From positions 152,371 through 216,370 of the forward strand of contig NZ_BBNN01000024.1 in assembly GCF_000829695.1 (NCBI RefSeq): 64,000 bases of DNA, in the 5' to 3' direction. Of this stretch, positions 17,370 through 27,951 are shown piece by piece (within the stretch, counting starts at the first letter, position 1; each line of letters opens with the position of its first letter). The translations under genes and the position numbers were made by a program. The stretch is from Streptomyces sp. NBRC 110035. GTDB taxonomy: Bacteria > Actinomycetota > Actinomycetes > Streptomycetales > Streptomycetaceae. The notes under the pieces are model-generated. The model made no database searches. It was not told the origin of the DNA and worked only from the letters and a program-made list of their open reading frames with translations.

Positions 17370-18506
17370 TCAGGCCGGGCGGTAGGTGCCCGGGGCGAGG
17401 TAAACGGCGAAGCGCGGGGCCGGCCCACCGCGGTAGGAGAGGAAGTTCTGGGTCGCCGACTCCGTCAGCGGACCGTCCGACAGAGCGTGGAGAGCGGCCG
17501 TGTAGGGCGCCGGGTGCACGTTCTCCTCGCGCATGAAGGCCGCCACGCGGTCGTGCGCGGTCGCGTCGTCGCTGTGACCGGGGATGAGCGGCACATAGAG
17601 CGTGGCGCCCGGCGCGTCCTGAGCAGAGCTGAAGCTCCAGCAGGTGACGGGGGGCTTCTGCCATCCGGACTCGCGGCATCCGGTGACACGTTCGAGAGCA
17701 CGGGCGAAGGAACCGGGTACGTGATCGCGGGCGACGGCCGACTGGGCATCTATGTCGTCGACGGTCACACCTGTGTGCGCGAGGTAGACCTTGCAGCGGG
17801 CTTCTCGGGTGGCGGACAGGTCCAGGGCCAGTCCGACAGGTTCGTGCGCGATGCCGTGGATGCCACCCAGGTGATCGGCGAGGGCGTGCCAGGGGCGTTC
17901 CATGCCCAGCCGGATCATGGCCTCCTCTGTGCGAGCAACAGCGTGCTCGCGGCCGGCGACGGCGGGGTTGAGATAGATCTTGTAGAGCGGGTGTCCGCCC
18001 CGCCGCCAGGCAACCCCGTGGGAGAGCGAGAAGTATCCGCGCGGGTCCCCGTCCGTGAAGAGGGCCTCGACGGCGAGGTAGCGCTCGATCGAGACTCCCG
18101 GACGGTCGGCCAGGCTGCGGGTGAAAGCCCTGCCGTCTTCCTGACGGGCAAGAGACGTCCCCGGGTGACTCGGGGTTTCGAGCGAAAGGCGCAGTTCGCT
18201 CTGGCCGTCGGCCCAGGCGAACGACACTTCGAAAGGCATGCCGTCGATGGCGACCCAGCACACGCGCTCGGGCGGCTTCCCCGCGGGGAGTTCACCCCAG
18301 GCCCCGAACAGCTCGCGGACCAGGGCGAGCCTCGACCGCCGTTCGCTTTCGCTCGCACCGAGCACCTCGCTCCCGCGCCGGATCTTGTCGCAGGCGATGT
18401 CGGCGTAGCTGTCGGTCGGTTTGTACCTCTGAGACTCGAAGCGCACGGGCCGTCCCACCATCTCGGCGGCGACTCCCGTGTCCGGTGTGAGAGCAGCATC
18501 TTCCAT
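17370..18506 (-). CDS. DMATS-type indole prenyltransferase, TleC-like
   Basis: This 378-residue protein starts at an ATG with AGGGAGAG upstream. It is a bacterial ABBA-fold aromatic prenyltransferase of the dimethylallyltryptophan synthase class. The pattern includes WVAIDGMPFEVSFAW, the basic Y-K-I-Y-L-N-P strand and CKVYLAHTGV, whose Lys/Tyr residues bind the prenyl diphosphate. The C-terminal strand is RFAVYLAPGTYRPA. Next to an A-MT-PCP-C-A-PCP-R synthetase and a P450, its expected substrate is indolactam V (as for TleC/MpnD/LtxC roles), giving a prenylated indole. Whether the donor is geranyl or dimethylallyl diphosphate cannot be read from the sequence. It is transcribed away from the NRPS. 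Confidence 0.85.
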   Translation of the reverse strand: MEDAALTPDTGVAAEMVGRPVRFESQRYKPTDSYADIACDKIRRGSEVLGASESERRSRLALVRELFGAWGELPAGKPPERVCWVAIDGMPFEVSFAWADGQSELRLSLETPSHPGTSLARQEDGRAFTRSLADRPGVSIERYLAVEALFTDGDPRGYFSLSHGVAWRRGGHPLYKIYLNPAVAGREHAVARTEEAMIRLGMERPWHALADHLGGIHGIAHEPVGLALDLSATREARCKVYLAHTGVTVDDIDAQSAVARDHVPGSFARALERVTGCRESGWQKPPVTCWSFSSAQDAPGATLYVPLIPGHSDDATAHDRVAAFMREENVHPAPYTAALHALSDGPLTESATQNFLSYRGGPAPRFAVYLAPGTYRPA

Positions 18507-19014
18507 TGACTCTCCCTGCACAACTGGGCACAAGTAGCGGGCGCAAACGATCGGATCGTCTCACCCGGTGACCGCCTGCACCTGATGTCCGGCGAGATTC
18601 ATTATGCTATGAGATATAAAGTACATATGTTTCAGCCAAGTTCAGGTTTAATTCGACACACCCCTGTGCAGTACGAGCGACGCGGATGGCGGTCGACCGC
18701 ACTACGTCGCTGACTGTGCACACAGGGTCGTACCTGCGCTTACCCGTGGTCGTACCGGTCTCTGCGAGGTCGGGCCGAGAACGGCCTGAAGATCTCACCT
18801 GCGAAATTTGCGTGGCGGTGTTCTGCTACACGACCGCAACACGTCGGCCGGAGCCGTGCATGTTCGCGCATCTCCCCCAGCGAGCAGGGACGCCTACGGG
18901 GAGCTGTTGAAGCGTGACCGCGCCGCAGCACCCGCTCTGGTGAACCCGGGACATGAACGCTCGCCACAGCCGACTTACCGTCGATGCCCTTGGTGCGGCT
19001 CTCGCTCTCGTGCC
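18507..19014. other. Non-coding stretch upstream of the prenyltransferase
   Basis: No convincing gene is seen here. An AT-rich patch at about 18598-18665 stands out in this GC-rich genome and includes, on the minus strand, GCATAATG, a -10-like sequence. It is the likely promoter region of the prenyltransferase gene. The remainder, toward 19014, carries only short frames without recognisable motifs. Confidence 0.4.
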
Positions 19015-19752
19015 TCACCTGCACCACCCGGTGCACAGCGGCCGGTACACGGCGAAGCCGACGGACGAGCGGAATGAGAGTCCAGGAAGCCGGACGGCCA
19101 CAGGCAGGCAGCGACAGGCCGGGTGAGCTCGAGCGGGCAACCGCGACCGGAGGTCCGCAAAGAGAATTGTCGGGCCGACAACGGCCGGCGTGCACCCGAT
19201 GCCCGGTGTCCCGTCGAACTGCTCCACGCCGTCCTCTGCCCGCCTGGGCGCCTCGCTCGCCGCGCCGATCTCCGCGACCTCGGGGACCACTGCCCCGGAG
19301 AGCCCGGCGAGGACGCACTCGAGGGTCTTGCGGACGCTGTGGCCGGAGACGTCGAGGAGCTGGTCCAGTACGAGCCCGCTGTGGGTGGTCAGGCCGGGAT
19401 AGACGTCCAGCGGGGTGATCGAGGCGATGCCGGTCATCTCGAGGTACGCCGCGAGGCCGGCCTCCTCGGCCTCGGCGAGCGGGGCTCACTGCACCAGGTT
19501 GGCGATGATGAGGCGGCCACCGGGTCGCAGGGCTGTGGCGAGTCGCCTCACTACGCGCCGCGGATCGGACATGTGCAACAGCGACTCGAACAGCCACACC
19601 GCGCCGAAGGACTCGGGTTCGGAGCAAAGGTCGGCCGCGTCGCCGTGCTGGAACCTCACCTGCCCGTCAAGACCTTCTGCCTCGGCCGCCAGGTTCGCCA
19701 GAGCGCGATCCTCCCAGCGCAGCGCGGAGCACACCGGAGCTTTGCCCGACAT
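19015..19752 (-). pseudogene. Broken SAM-dependent methyltransferase (TleD-like)
   Basis: One minus-strand frame reads GLDGQVRFQHGDAADL, then FGAVWLFESLLHMSDPRR, then LATALRPGGRLIIANLVQ. It meets an in-frame TGA at 19486-19488 and continues in the same frame with AEEAGLAAYLEMTGI, TPLDVYPGLTTHSG and onward. These are the mid and C-terminal parts of a class I methyltransferase. The N-terminal SAM-binding loop (GxGxG) is not found upstream, and the C-terminus appears shifted after TPGIG. Position inside an indolactam cluster suggests descent from a TleD-type C-methyltransferase that would methylate the prenyl chain. It should be inactive. Confidence 0.72.
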
Positions 19753-20111
19753 TTACCACGAACCGCCCTTCGGCACTTCATTCCGGCCAATCTCCGGGCC
19801 GCACATCTGACGGATGACCTCACGACTGCGCCCTGCTGCCGGTGGTGCAGCCAGGGCTCGCGCCCCAGCGGAACCGCCTCCGGGAGTGACCGCACCTGCG
19901 GATTGGCCGCAGAACCCCACACGACCGATCAGTTACAAGAACGGCCGAATCGGCCACTGCCCCGTTTCCGCATCGCAACGCACTGCGACATTATCGCTAC
20001 GCATCGTCCGCTTACGTATTCACCAGACGACTGAGTGCGCCTTCCCCAGTGCGGCCGTCCGGCAGGCCGGCCGCACCGTGCTCCGAGGAGCCCGCGCAGA
20101 GGAGTTGACGC

Positions 20112-23100
20112 GTGTCCGCACAGCACCACTCCCTCCCACCCCGGCTCCCGGCCGATGCTCCGCGCTCCGCGGTCCCCCTCGGACGTTCCGGCCCGTCCGA
20201 CGCCGCCGCCGCGACGCTCCCGGAAGCCTTCGTGCGACAGGCTCGGCTGACTCCCGATGCGACCGCACTGATCTGTGGCGCCGAGGAGGACACGGCCATG
20301 ACGTACCGGGAAGTCGACGCTCGTTCCGACCGCCTGGCCCGGCGTCTTGCCTCGGAGGGGGCGGGTCCGGGTTCCACCGTGGCGGTCCTGATGGAACGCT
20401 CGACCGATCTCGTGGTGTCTCTGCTCGCCATCGTCAAGTCCGGTGCCTGTTATGTGCCGTTGGACGCACGGCAACCCGCATCGCGACTGCAGTGGATGGT
20501 CGAGCAGACCCGATCCCGGTTGATCCTGACGGACGGGCCACGTCCCCAGGACGAGTTCGGCGCCGGGCCACGGGTCCTGTCGGTGCACTCCGGCGCCTCG
20601 GACGGGCACGAGGGCCCGGCCTCCCCCGGTATCCCTGCCGAACCGCGGCAGCTCGCCTACGTGATGTTCACCTCCGGCTCCACCGGTACGCCCAAGGGCG
20701 TAGCGGTGACTCACGAGAACGTCGTGGGTCTTGCCCGGGACCACACCTGGCGCAGCGGTGCCCACGAGCGGGTCCTGCTGCACTCGCCGCACGCTTTCGA
20801 CGCGTCCACCTACGAATTGTGGGTGCCGCTGCTGTGCGGCGGGACGGTCGTGGTCGCGCCCCCGGGCGAACTGGACGCCCGAGGCATTGCCTCGGCGGTC
20901 TCGGACGCGGGGATCACCGGATTGTGGGTGACCGCCGGGCTGTTCTCCGTCCTCGCGGAGGAGGATCCGCAGTGCTTCCGCGGCGCGCGCGAAGTGTGGA
21001 CCGGCGGGGACGCAGTCTCGCCCGCGGCCGTCCGGCGGGTCCTGCGGGCCTGTCCCGGCACGGCGGTCGTCAACGGCTACGGGCCGACGGAGACGACGAC
21101 GTTCGCCACCTACCACCGGGTCGCCGACACCGGTGGCCCGGGCACCGTGGTTCCCATCGGCGCCGCCATGTCGGGCATGCGCATCGAGGTCCTCGACCGG
21201 CAGTTGCGCCCGGTCCCACCGGGTGCGGTCGGGGAACTGTACGTCGGCGGCTCGGGCCTGGCCCGTGGTTACTGGAATCGCCCGGCCCTGACCGCCGAAC
21301 GGTTTGTCGCCGACCCTCTGGGAGAGCCCGGCGCCCGGCTCTTCCGAACCGGTGACCTGGTGCGCGGCAGGTTGGACGGTCTCCTGGAGTTCGTGGGCCG
21401 CAGCGATGATCAGGTGAAGATCCGTGGTTTCCGCGTCGAGCCCGGCGAGGTGGAGGCCGCCCTCTCGGAGCACCCGGGTGTCGCCCAGGCCGTGGTCGTG
21501 ACCAGGGAGGACCGGCCCGGACACAGACGGCTCATCGGCTATGTCGTCCCCACCGATGGGGCCGGGACCGAGCAGGGCAGCGCGGACGCGGTGAGCGAGT
21601 GGCAGGGGATCTACAACTCGCTCTACAGCGAGATCGCTCAAGTGCCCTTCGGCGAGGACTTCTCCGGCTGGCACAGCAGCTACGACGGCCGGCCCATCCT
21701 GCCGGAGCAGATGCGGGAGTGGCGCGACGCAACCGTGGAACGAATCCGTGAACTGAACCCACGTCGCGTCCTGGAGATAGGCGTGGGCACCGGGCTGCTG
21801 ATGTCACGGCTGGCTCCGCGATGCGACGCCTACTGGGGAACGGACCTGTCAGGCCGGGCCATCGAGGCACTGACCGAACTGGTGCGTCAGGATGCCTTGC
21901 TCGCGGACCGGGTCGAACTGAGCGCCCGCGCGGCCGACGACATCAGCGGCCTGCCCGCCGACTTCTTCGACACCGTCGTCATCAACTCCGTCACCCAGTA
22001 CTTCCCGGACGCGCACTACCTCACGAACGTCCTGGCCAAGGCAGTCGAGCTGCTCGTTCCCGGCGGGTCGGTCTTCGTCGGAGACGTACGCAACCTGTGC
22101 CTCCTTCGCGCCTTCCACACCGATGTCCAGCTGCGCCGCCCCGAATTGCCGTCGAGCCCCGCCGCCCTGCGCGCGGCCGTCGGACACGGCATGGTCCGGG
22201 AGAAGGAGCTGCTGGTGGACCCGGCGTTCTTCACCGAACTGACGGACACCGTCCCCGGCATCGGCGGCAGCGAGGTGCGGGTGAAGCGGGGACGGTACGT
22301 CAATGAGCTGACCCGCTACCGCTACGACGCCGTGCTGCGCAAGGCCGTACGCGGAGCCGGTCTCGTTCTCCCCGTGGAAGACCTGCGGTGGGGCCAGGAC
22401 GTCTCGGACCTGGAATCGCTGGCCGGCCGCCTCGGTGCCGGACGGCCCGTCGACATCCGGGTGACGGGGATGCCCGACAGCCGGATCGCACCCGTCGCCG
22501 CGGCACTGCGGGCACTGGACGGTGAGGGAGACACGGGCCGGATCCACTCGTTGGGCGTGCAGGACGACGCCGAGACCCTCTTGATCGAGCAAGTGCACGA
22601 GCTTGCCGCGCGGTTTGGCCTTCGAGCCTCCGTCACCTGGTCCGCCACCGCTGATGACGCCTTGGACATCGTGCTGACCCGCCGCCCGCCCGGCGCACCC
22701 GGCGGTGGAGCCCCGGCACCGGCCGGTACGGCGCTGGACTCACTCGTCAACGCCCCCTCCACTGCGCGGGACACCGGCGCCCTGGTCTCCTCGGTCCGCG
22801 ACTTCCTGAAGAGGCGGCTACCCGAGTACCTGGTCCCGGCCGCCACGGTGGTGCTCGAGGCCATGCCACTGACGCCACACGGCAAGGTGGACCGCCGACG
22901 GCTGCCGGAGCCCGACATCGGCTCCGCCGAGGACGGACGGTCACCGCGCACCCCTCTCGAAGAGCTGCTGTGCGGGCTGTTCGCCGATATCCTGGGCGTG
23001 TCGAGAGTCACCATCGACGACAGCTTCTTCGCCCTCGGCGGCCACTCCCTTTCCGCCACCCGCCTCAGCTCCCGGCTGCGGTCAGTGCTCGGCCTGGAGC

Positions 23101-26100
23101 TGCCGGTGCGCAGCGTCTTCGAAGCACCGACCGTCGCCGGTCTGGCCGAAGCCGTGCGGCAGGCGTCGGCCGGGGGCCGTCCCCCGCTCCAGCCCATGGA
23201 GCGCCCCGATGAGGTACCGCTGTCCTTCGCGCAGCACCGTCTGTGGTTTCTCGACCGGCTCCAGGGTCCGGCCGCGACGTACAACGTCCCGCTCGTCCTT
23301 GAGCTGGAAGGGGAGTTGGACCGGGCGGCGCTCGAAGCCGCGCTCGCCGATGTCGTCGAGCGCCACGAGAGCCTGCGGACGGTCTTTCCTGAAACGGCAG
23401 GTGTGCCCAGGCAGTCGGTCTTTGACGGCGCGGCCGCACGGCCGCCGCTCGATGTCAGTACGGTGGCGCCCGCGGAACTCGACGCGGCGGTGGCCGCGAC
23501 GGTACGCCACCCGTTCAACCTGGCGGGCCACATTCCGGTCAGGGCGCACCTGTTCAGCACGGCCCCGGACCGCCACGTCCTGGCACTGACCGTCCATCAC
23601 ATCGCCTGCGACGGATGGTCCCTCGCACCGCTGTGGCGGGACCTCGCCACAGCCTACGCGGCGCGCCGCCGCGGTGAGGTTCCCGGCGCGGAACCGCTGC
23701 CGGTCCAGTACACGGACTACACCCTGTGGCAGCGTCGACTCCTGGGCGAGGAGGACGACCCCGACAGTCCGGCCGCCCGTCAGCTCGCGTACTGGACCGG
23801 CGCTCTGAAAGGACTGCCCGAGTACGCCGAACTCCCCCTCGACCGGCCCCGCCCGCAGTCCGCGTCCCACCACGGCGATACTCTGCACTTCGCGGTGGAC
23901 GCCGAGCTGCACCGGCGGATCGTGGACCTGGCGGGGCGGTGCGGGGCGAGCCCGTTCATGGTGGTGCACGCCACGCTCGCCACCTTGCTGAGCAAGCTGG
24001 GCGCGGGCCACGACATCGCGATCGGCACCCCGGTGGCGGGCCGCACGGATCAAGCCCTGGATGATCTGGTGGGGTTCTTCGTCAACACCTTGGTGCTGCG
24101 TACCGACACCTCGGGGAACCCCGCCTTCCGGGATCTGCTCGCCCGGGTGCGGGAGACCGATCTGGCCGCGTACGCCCATCAGGACCTATCGTTCGAGCGG
24201 CTTGTGGACGCCCTCGCCCCGGCGCGCGGGACGCCCCACCACCCTCTGTTCCAGGTGATGCTGGCCCTGCAGAACGCTCCGCAGGGCGCGCCGGAGCTGC
24301 CGGGCCTGACCGTCAGGGAGCGTGCGGTGAGCACTGGTGCCTGCAGGTTCGACCTTTCACTGAGCCTGCGGGAGCGCCAGGGCGCCGACCAGCGCCCGCA
24401 GGGGATGGACGGCGTGGCGGAGTACAGCACCGACCTGTTCGACCGGGGCAGCGTCGAGCGTCTCATCCACCGGTTCCTTCGCTTCCTCAACGCGGTCACC
24501 ACCGACCCCGGGCAGCGGATCGGCACGCTGGATGCAGTCCTCCCCGGCGAGCGGGAGACGCTGCTGAAACAGAGCCGCAACACGCTGCGGGATGTACCGC
24601 GACTTCCCCTGCCCGATCTGTTCGAGACGCAGGTCAAGCGGACGCCCGAGGCAACAGCGCTGCTCTTCGACAACGGTGTGGGGTCAGCACGGAAAATGAC
24701 TTACCGTCAGCTCAACGCACGGGCGAACCAGCTCGCCAGGTACCTCGTCGGCTGCGGCATCGGCCCCGAGCAGTACGTGGCCATCGCACTGCCCCGCACG
24801 GTCGACTCGGTCATCGCCGCCCTCGCCGTGCTGAAGGCGGGAGGCGCGTATCTGCCGCTGGATGCCAACTACCCTGCCGTCCGGCTCCGGTTCATGCTTG
24901 AGGACGTCCGTCCGGCGCTGCTCCTCACCGACTTCGACACGTCGTTTACCCTTCCGGACGTTCCCGGCGTCCCTGGCATGCGCCGAGTCGTCCTGGACCA
25001 GGCCGAGACCCGGCACGCCGTCGGCCTGTGTCGGGAGACGGACGTCGCCGACGGTGAGCGGGTGCGCCCGCTGGCGGACACGAGTCCGGCATACGCCATC
25101 TACACCTCCGGGTCCACCGGCCGCCCCAAGGGCGTGGTGGTGACCCACTCCGGCTTCTCCGGTGTCGTCGAGGTGCAGCTGCGGCGGTTCGGGGTGACGG
25201 CGTCGAGCCGGATCCTTCAGTTCGCATCGCACAGCTTCGACGGGGCGGTGTGGGAACTGTGCGGAGGGCTGCTGACCGGGGCCACACTGGTGATGGCACC
25301 GGCAGAACTCACCGCACCCGGGCCCGGCTTGGCCGCCCTGGTCGAGCGGCTCGGCGTCACCCACGCGACGCTGCCGCCGACCGCGCTGACCGTGCTGGAG
25401 CCCGCTCAGCTGGCTTCCGTGTCCTCGCTGATCGTCTCGGGTGAAGCATTGTCGGGGAAGACGGTTCGGCGCTGGTCGGCCGGACGCCGCTTCATTAACG
25501 GCTACGGCCCGACCGAGACCACCGTGTGCGCCACGCTCAGCTCCCCGCTCTCCGGCAGCGGTACGCCTCCGATCGGCACACCCACCGTGGGCGCGAGCAC
25601 CTACGTCCTCGACCGCGACCTGTGTCTCGTGCCGCCCGGGATGCCCGGAGAGCTGCACGTCTCCGGGGCCGGACTTGCCCGCGGCTACCTGCGCCGGCCG
25701 GGACTCACGGCCGACCGGTTCGTGGCCGACCCGTTCGGCGCCCCCGGCTCCCGGATGTATCGCACCGGCGACATCGTTCGCTGGAACAGCGACGGGGAAC
25801 TGGAATACATGGGCCGTGCCGACGGGCAGGTCAAGATTCGGGGGTTCCGGATCGAGCCGGGCGAGGTCGAGGCCGCCCTGAGCGCCCATCCGGACGTCGC
25901 GCAAGCCGTGGTCGTCCCCCGCAAGGACAGCCGCGGCGCCACCTGCCTCGCCGGATACGTCGTGCCCGCCGGCCACTCGGTGGGCCTGAACGGCCTTGAG
26001 CTGCGCTCTCATCTGGCCGGTCTGCTGCCCGACTACATGGTCCCGGCCTCGGTGACGGTCCTTGACGCGCTGCCGGTCGCGGCAACGGGCAAGGTGGACC

Positions 26101-27641
26101 GCGCCGCGCTCCCGGCGCCGGACCTCGCGACGCTGTCGGCAGGCCGGGCGCCGCGCAATCCGCGCGAACGCATCCTGTGCGAACTGTACGCCGAGGTTCT
26201 GGACGTCCCGCAGGTCACCATCGACGACTGTTTCTTCGCCCTGGGCGGGCACTCTCTGCTCGTAACCCGGGTGATCAGCGGGATCCGCCGCCGCCTCGGG
26301 GTGGACCTGCCCGTCCGTACCCTCTTCGAACGGCAGTCGGTCGCCGCGCTCCTTGAGGCAGTCGACCAGGTGAGCCCGCCGGCGGACGCTTCCGCATCCG
26401 GGCCGGCCCCGGCCGACCTCGTGGCAGAGGCCGTGCTCGACCCGCGGATCACCGTCGGGCCCCAGCGAGAGGGGCAGTCCGGCGACGCGACGGACCACGA
26501 GAACATCCTGTTGACGGGCGCGACGGGCTTCCTCGGCGCCTTCCTCCTGCGCGAACTCCTCGACCGTACGAGTGCCGACATCCACTGTCTGGTCCGCGCG
26601 GACGACACCGAGCAGGCGTCCAGGCGCGTCCGGCAGAGCCTGGCGGAGTACGGGCTGTGGAACGAGTCCACCCGCAGCCGGATCGTGCCCGTGCCCGGTG
26701 ATCTGGAAAAGCCCCTGCTCGGCCTCTCCCCGGAGCGGTTCGACGCCCTGGCGGCCCTGACTGACGTCGTTTATCACAATGGCGCGCGGGTCAACGCGGT
26801 CGAACCGTACGCCCGGCTGAGTGCGTCCAACGTGTCCGGCACCCAGGAGGTGCTTCGCCTGGCGACCCGCTCGGCCCCGGTGCTGGTCCACTACGTCTCG
26901 ACGGCTGCGGTCTCCGTGAGTACCGACGAGGACTACGGGAACCTCGGCCCCGTGCCCGAGTCCCACCGGGTACGCCCTGACTCCCTCATGCCAGGCGGCT
27001 ACACGGCCAGCAAGTGGGCGGCGGAGCAGCTCGTGTGGGAGGCGGCCGAGCGTGGGCTCCCGGTGAGTGTGTACCGGTTCGGCCGGGTGAGCGGGCACAC
27101 CGTCAGCGGGGCCGGTTCCAGCAAGGACGTGCTCTGGCAGCTCGTGCGGGCGATGCTCGTCATCGGGGCCGCCCCGCACCCTGCCGGTCGGGACGCCCCG
27201 CCCCCCGTGGTCGACCTGATCCCCGTGGACCACGCCGCGGCCGCCCTCGTTCACCTCTCCCGCCGCCCCGGCAGCATCGGTCTGGCGCACCATCTCACGT
27301 GCCCCGAACCCGTCCCCTTCGACACGTTCCTCGACCATCTGCGGTCGTACGGCTATCACTTGGCCACCATGAGCCTCGACGACTGGATGCGAGCCCTGCG
27401 CCGGCAGGCGGACGCCGAGGCGGAGCGGGAGAAAGGCGCGGGGCTCCTTGACGCGGCCGTGCTGCTCGCCGACACCCTGCCCGCACTGTCCCGCCTGGGG
27501 CAGATCCGTCTCGACCGGACCAACACCCTGACCGGCCTTGCAGACTCGGGACCGGCGTTCCCGGCCCTGGACGGCGCGCTCATCCGGACCTACGCCGATC
27601 ACTTCGTAGCATCAGGCTTCTTCCCACCGCCCGCCCGCTGA
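20112..27641 (+). CDS. Two-module NRPS, TleA/LtxA-type (A-MT-PCP-C-A-PCP-Re)
   Basis: The 2509-residue synthetase starts at a GTG preceded by GAGGAG. Domain order by residue: A1 about 35-520 and 890-920, with A3 motif [11 protein letters not shown] near 185; an N-methyltransferase inserted late in A1 (VLEIGVGTG near 553); PCP1 with GGHSLSA (Ser about 979); C about 1027-1470 with HHIACDG near 1162; A2 about 1500-1990 ([10 protein letters not shown] near 1665); PCP2 with GGHSLLV (about 2048). A terminal thioester reductase follows ([10 protein letters not shown] near 2135, catalytic Y2297 and K2301). A1 specificity residues read D-A-Y-W-W-G-G-T-F, close to the valine code; A2 reads D-G-W-T-I-S-G-V-C, an aromatic-type pocket. 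The expected product is N-methyl-valyl-tryptophanol, released by four-electron reduction. mbtH and P450 genes follow on the same strand. Confidence 0.92.
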   Translation: MSAQHHSLPPRLPADAPRSAVPLGRSGPSDAAAATLPEAFVRQARLTPDATALICGAEEDTAMTYREVDARSDRLARRLASEGAGPGSTVAVLMERSTDLVVSLLAIVKSGACYVPLDARQPASRLQWMVEQTRSRLILTDGPRPQDEFGAGPRVLSVHSGASDGHEGPASPGIPAEPRQLAYVMFTSGSTGTPKGVAVTHENVVGLARDHTWRSGAHERVLLHSPHAFDASTYELWVPLLCGGTVVVAPPGELDARGIASAVSDAGITGLWVTAGLFSVLAEEDPQCFRGAREVWTGGDAVSPAAVRRVLRACPGTAVVNGYGPTETTTFATYHRVADTGGPGTVVPIGAAMSGMRIEVLDRQLRPVPPGAVGELYVGGSGLARGYWNRPALTAERFVADPLGEPGARLFRTGDLVRGRLDGLLEFVGRSDDQVKIRGFRVEPGEVEAALSEHPGVAQAVVVTREDRPGHRRLIGYVVPTDGAGTEQGSADAVSEWQGIYNSLYSEIAQVPFGEDFSGWHSSYDGRPILPEQMREWRDATVERIRELNPRRVLEIGVGTGLLMSRLAPRCDAYWGTDLSGRAIEALTELVRQDALLADRVELSARAADDISGLPADFFDTVVINSVTQYFPDAHYLTNVLAKAVELLVPGGSVFVGDVRNLCLLRAFHTDVQLRRPELPSSPAALRAAVGHGMVREKELLVDPAFFTELTDTVPGIGGSEVRVKRGRYVNELTRYRYDAVLRKAVRGAGLVLPVEDLRWGQDVSDLESLAGRLGAGRPVDIRVTGMPDSRIAPVAAALRALDGEGDTGRIHSLGVQDDAETLLIEQVHELAARFGLRASVTWSATADDALDIVLTRRPPGAPGGGAPAPAGTALDSLVNAPSTARDTGALVSSVRDFLKRRLPEYLVPAATVVLEAMPLTPHGKVDRRRLPEPDIGSAEDGRSPRTPLEELLCGLFADILGVSRVTIDDSFFALGGHSLSATRLSSRLRSVLGLELPVRSVFEAPTVAGLAEAVRQASAGGRPPLQPMERPDEVPLSFAQHRLWFLDRLQGPAATYNVPLVLELEGELDRAALEAALADVVERHESLRTVFPETAGVPRQSVFDGAAARPPLDVSTVAPAELDAAVAATVRHPFNLAGHIPVRAHLFSTAPDRHVLALTVHHIACDGWSLAPLWRDLATAYAARRRGEVPGAEPLPVQYTDYTLWQRRLLGEEDDPDSPAARQLAYWTGALKGLPEYAELPLDRPRPQSASHHGDTLHFAVDAELHRRIVDLAGRCGASPFMVVHATLATLLSKLGAGHDIAIGTPVAGRTDQALDDLVGFFVNTLVLRTDTSGNPAFRDLLARVRETDLAAYAHQDLSFERLVDALAPARGTPHHPLFQVMLALQNAPQGAPELPGLTVRERAVSTGACRFDLSLSLRERQGADQRPQGMDGVAEYSTDLFDRGSVERLIHRFLRFLNAVTTDPGQRIGTLDAVLPGERETLLKQSRNTLRDVPRLPLPDLFETQVKRTPEATALLFDNGVGSARKMTYRQLNARANQLARYLVGCGIGPEQYVAIALPRTVDSVIAALAVLKAGGAYLPLDANYPAVRLRFMLEDVRPALLLTDFDTSFTLPDVPGVPGMRRVVLDQAETRHAVGLCRETDVADGERVRPLADTSPAYAIYTSGSTGRPKGVVVTHSGFSGVVEVQLRRFGVTASSRILQFASHSFDGAVWELCGGLLTGATLVMAPAELTAPGPGLAALVERLGVTHATLPPTALTVLEPAQLASVSSLIVSGEALSGKTVRRWSAGRRFINGYGPTETTVCATLSSPLSGSGTPPIGTPTVGASTYVLDRDLCLVPPGMPGELHVSGAGLARGYLRRPGLTADRFVADPFGAPGSRMYRTGDIVRWNSDGELEYMGRADGQVKIRGFRIEPGEVEAALSAHPDVAQAVVVPRKDSRGATCLAGYVVPAGHSVGLNGLELRSHLAGLLPDYMVPASVTVLDALPVAATGKVDRAALPAPDLATLSAGRAPRNPRERILCELYAEVLDVPQVTIDDCFFALGGHSLLVTRVISGIRRRLGVDLPVRTLFERQSVAALLEAVDQVSPPADASASGPAPADLVAEAVLDPRITVGPQREGQSGDATDHENILLTGATGFLGAFLLRELLDRTSADIHCLVRADDTEQASRRVRQSLAEYGLWNESTRSRIVPVPGDLEKPLLGLSPERFDALAALTDVVYHNGARVNAVEPYARLSASNVSGTQEVLRLATRSAPVLVHYVSTAAVSVSTDEDYGNLGPVPESHRVRPDSLMPGGYTASKWAAEQLVWEAAERGLPVSVYRFGRVSGHTVSGAGSSKDVLWQLVRAMLVIGAAPHPAGRDAPPPVVDLIPVDHAAAALVHLSRRPGSIGLAHHLTCPEPVPFDTFLDHLRSYGYHLATMSLDDWMRALRRQADAEAEREKGAGLLDAAVLLADTLPALSRLGQIRLDRTNTLTGLADSGPAFPALDGALIRTYADHFVASGFFPPPAR

Positions 27642-27720
27642 GCACCACACCATCACCGTGGCCGACCCGGGAGAGCCACGCCATCACCCCATCCATTCGT
27701 CCACGGAAAGGTCACGCATC

Positions 27721-27951
27721 ATGAGCAACCCCTGGGATGACACCGAGGGCACTTTCTCGGTGCTGGTCAACGACGAGGGACAGCACTCCTTGTGGCCGTC
27801 CTTCACCGCCGTGCCCGCGGGGTGGACCACGGTCCACGGCCCTGCCTCCCACCAGGAATGCCTCGCGTACGTCGAGGAGAACTGGACCGACATGCGGCCC
27901 AAGAGCCTCGTCGAGCACTACGACCGGTTCTCGGAGGTGCAGTCCGCATGA
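27721..27951 (+). CDS. MbtH-like NRPS accessory protein
   Basis: This 76-residue protein shows the MbtH signature: NPWDD at the start, FSVLVNDEGQHSLWPSF, P-A-G-W, and a C-terminal ENWTDMRPKSL. The conserved tryptophans are present. MbtH proteins bind and stabilise NRPS adenylation domains. It starts 79 bases after the NRPS stop, with AAAGG upstream, and its stop overlaps the P450 start by four bases (ATGA). All three genes are therefore probably one operon. Confidence 0.95.
   Translation: MSNPWDDTEGTFSVLVNDEGQHSLWPSFTAVPAGWTTVHGPASHQECLAYVEENWTDMRPKSLVEHYDRFSEVQSA

Noticed and set aside
19656..19922. Possible missing N-terminus of the cluster methyltransferase on the minus strand
   Set aside because: None of the three frames contains a SAM-binding GxGxG motif, so the N-terminus appears to be truly absent.
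24684..27602. A 972-codon open frame on the minus strand opposite the NRPS gene
   Set aside because: Its translation shows no domain motif and it lies wholly antisense to a clearly functional NRPS frame; long antisense frames are expected at this GC content.
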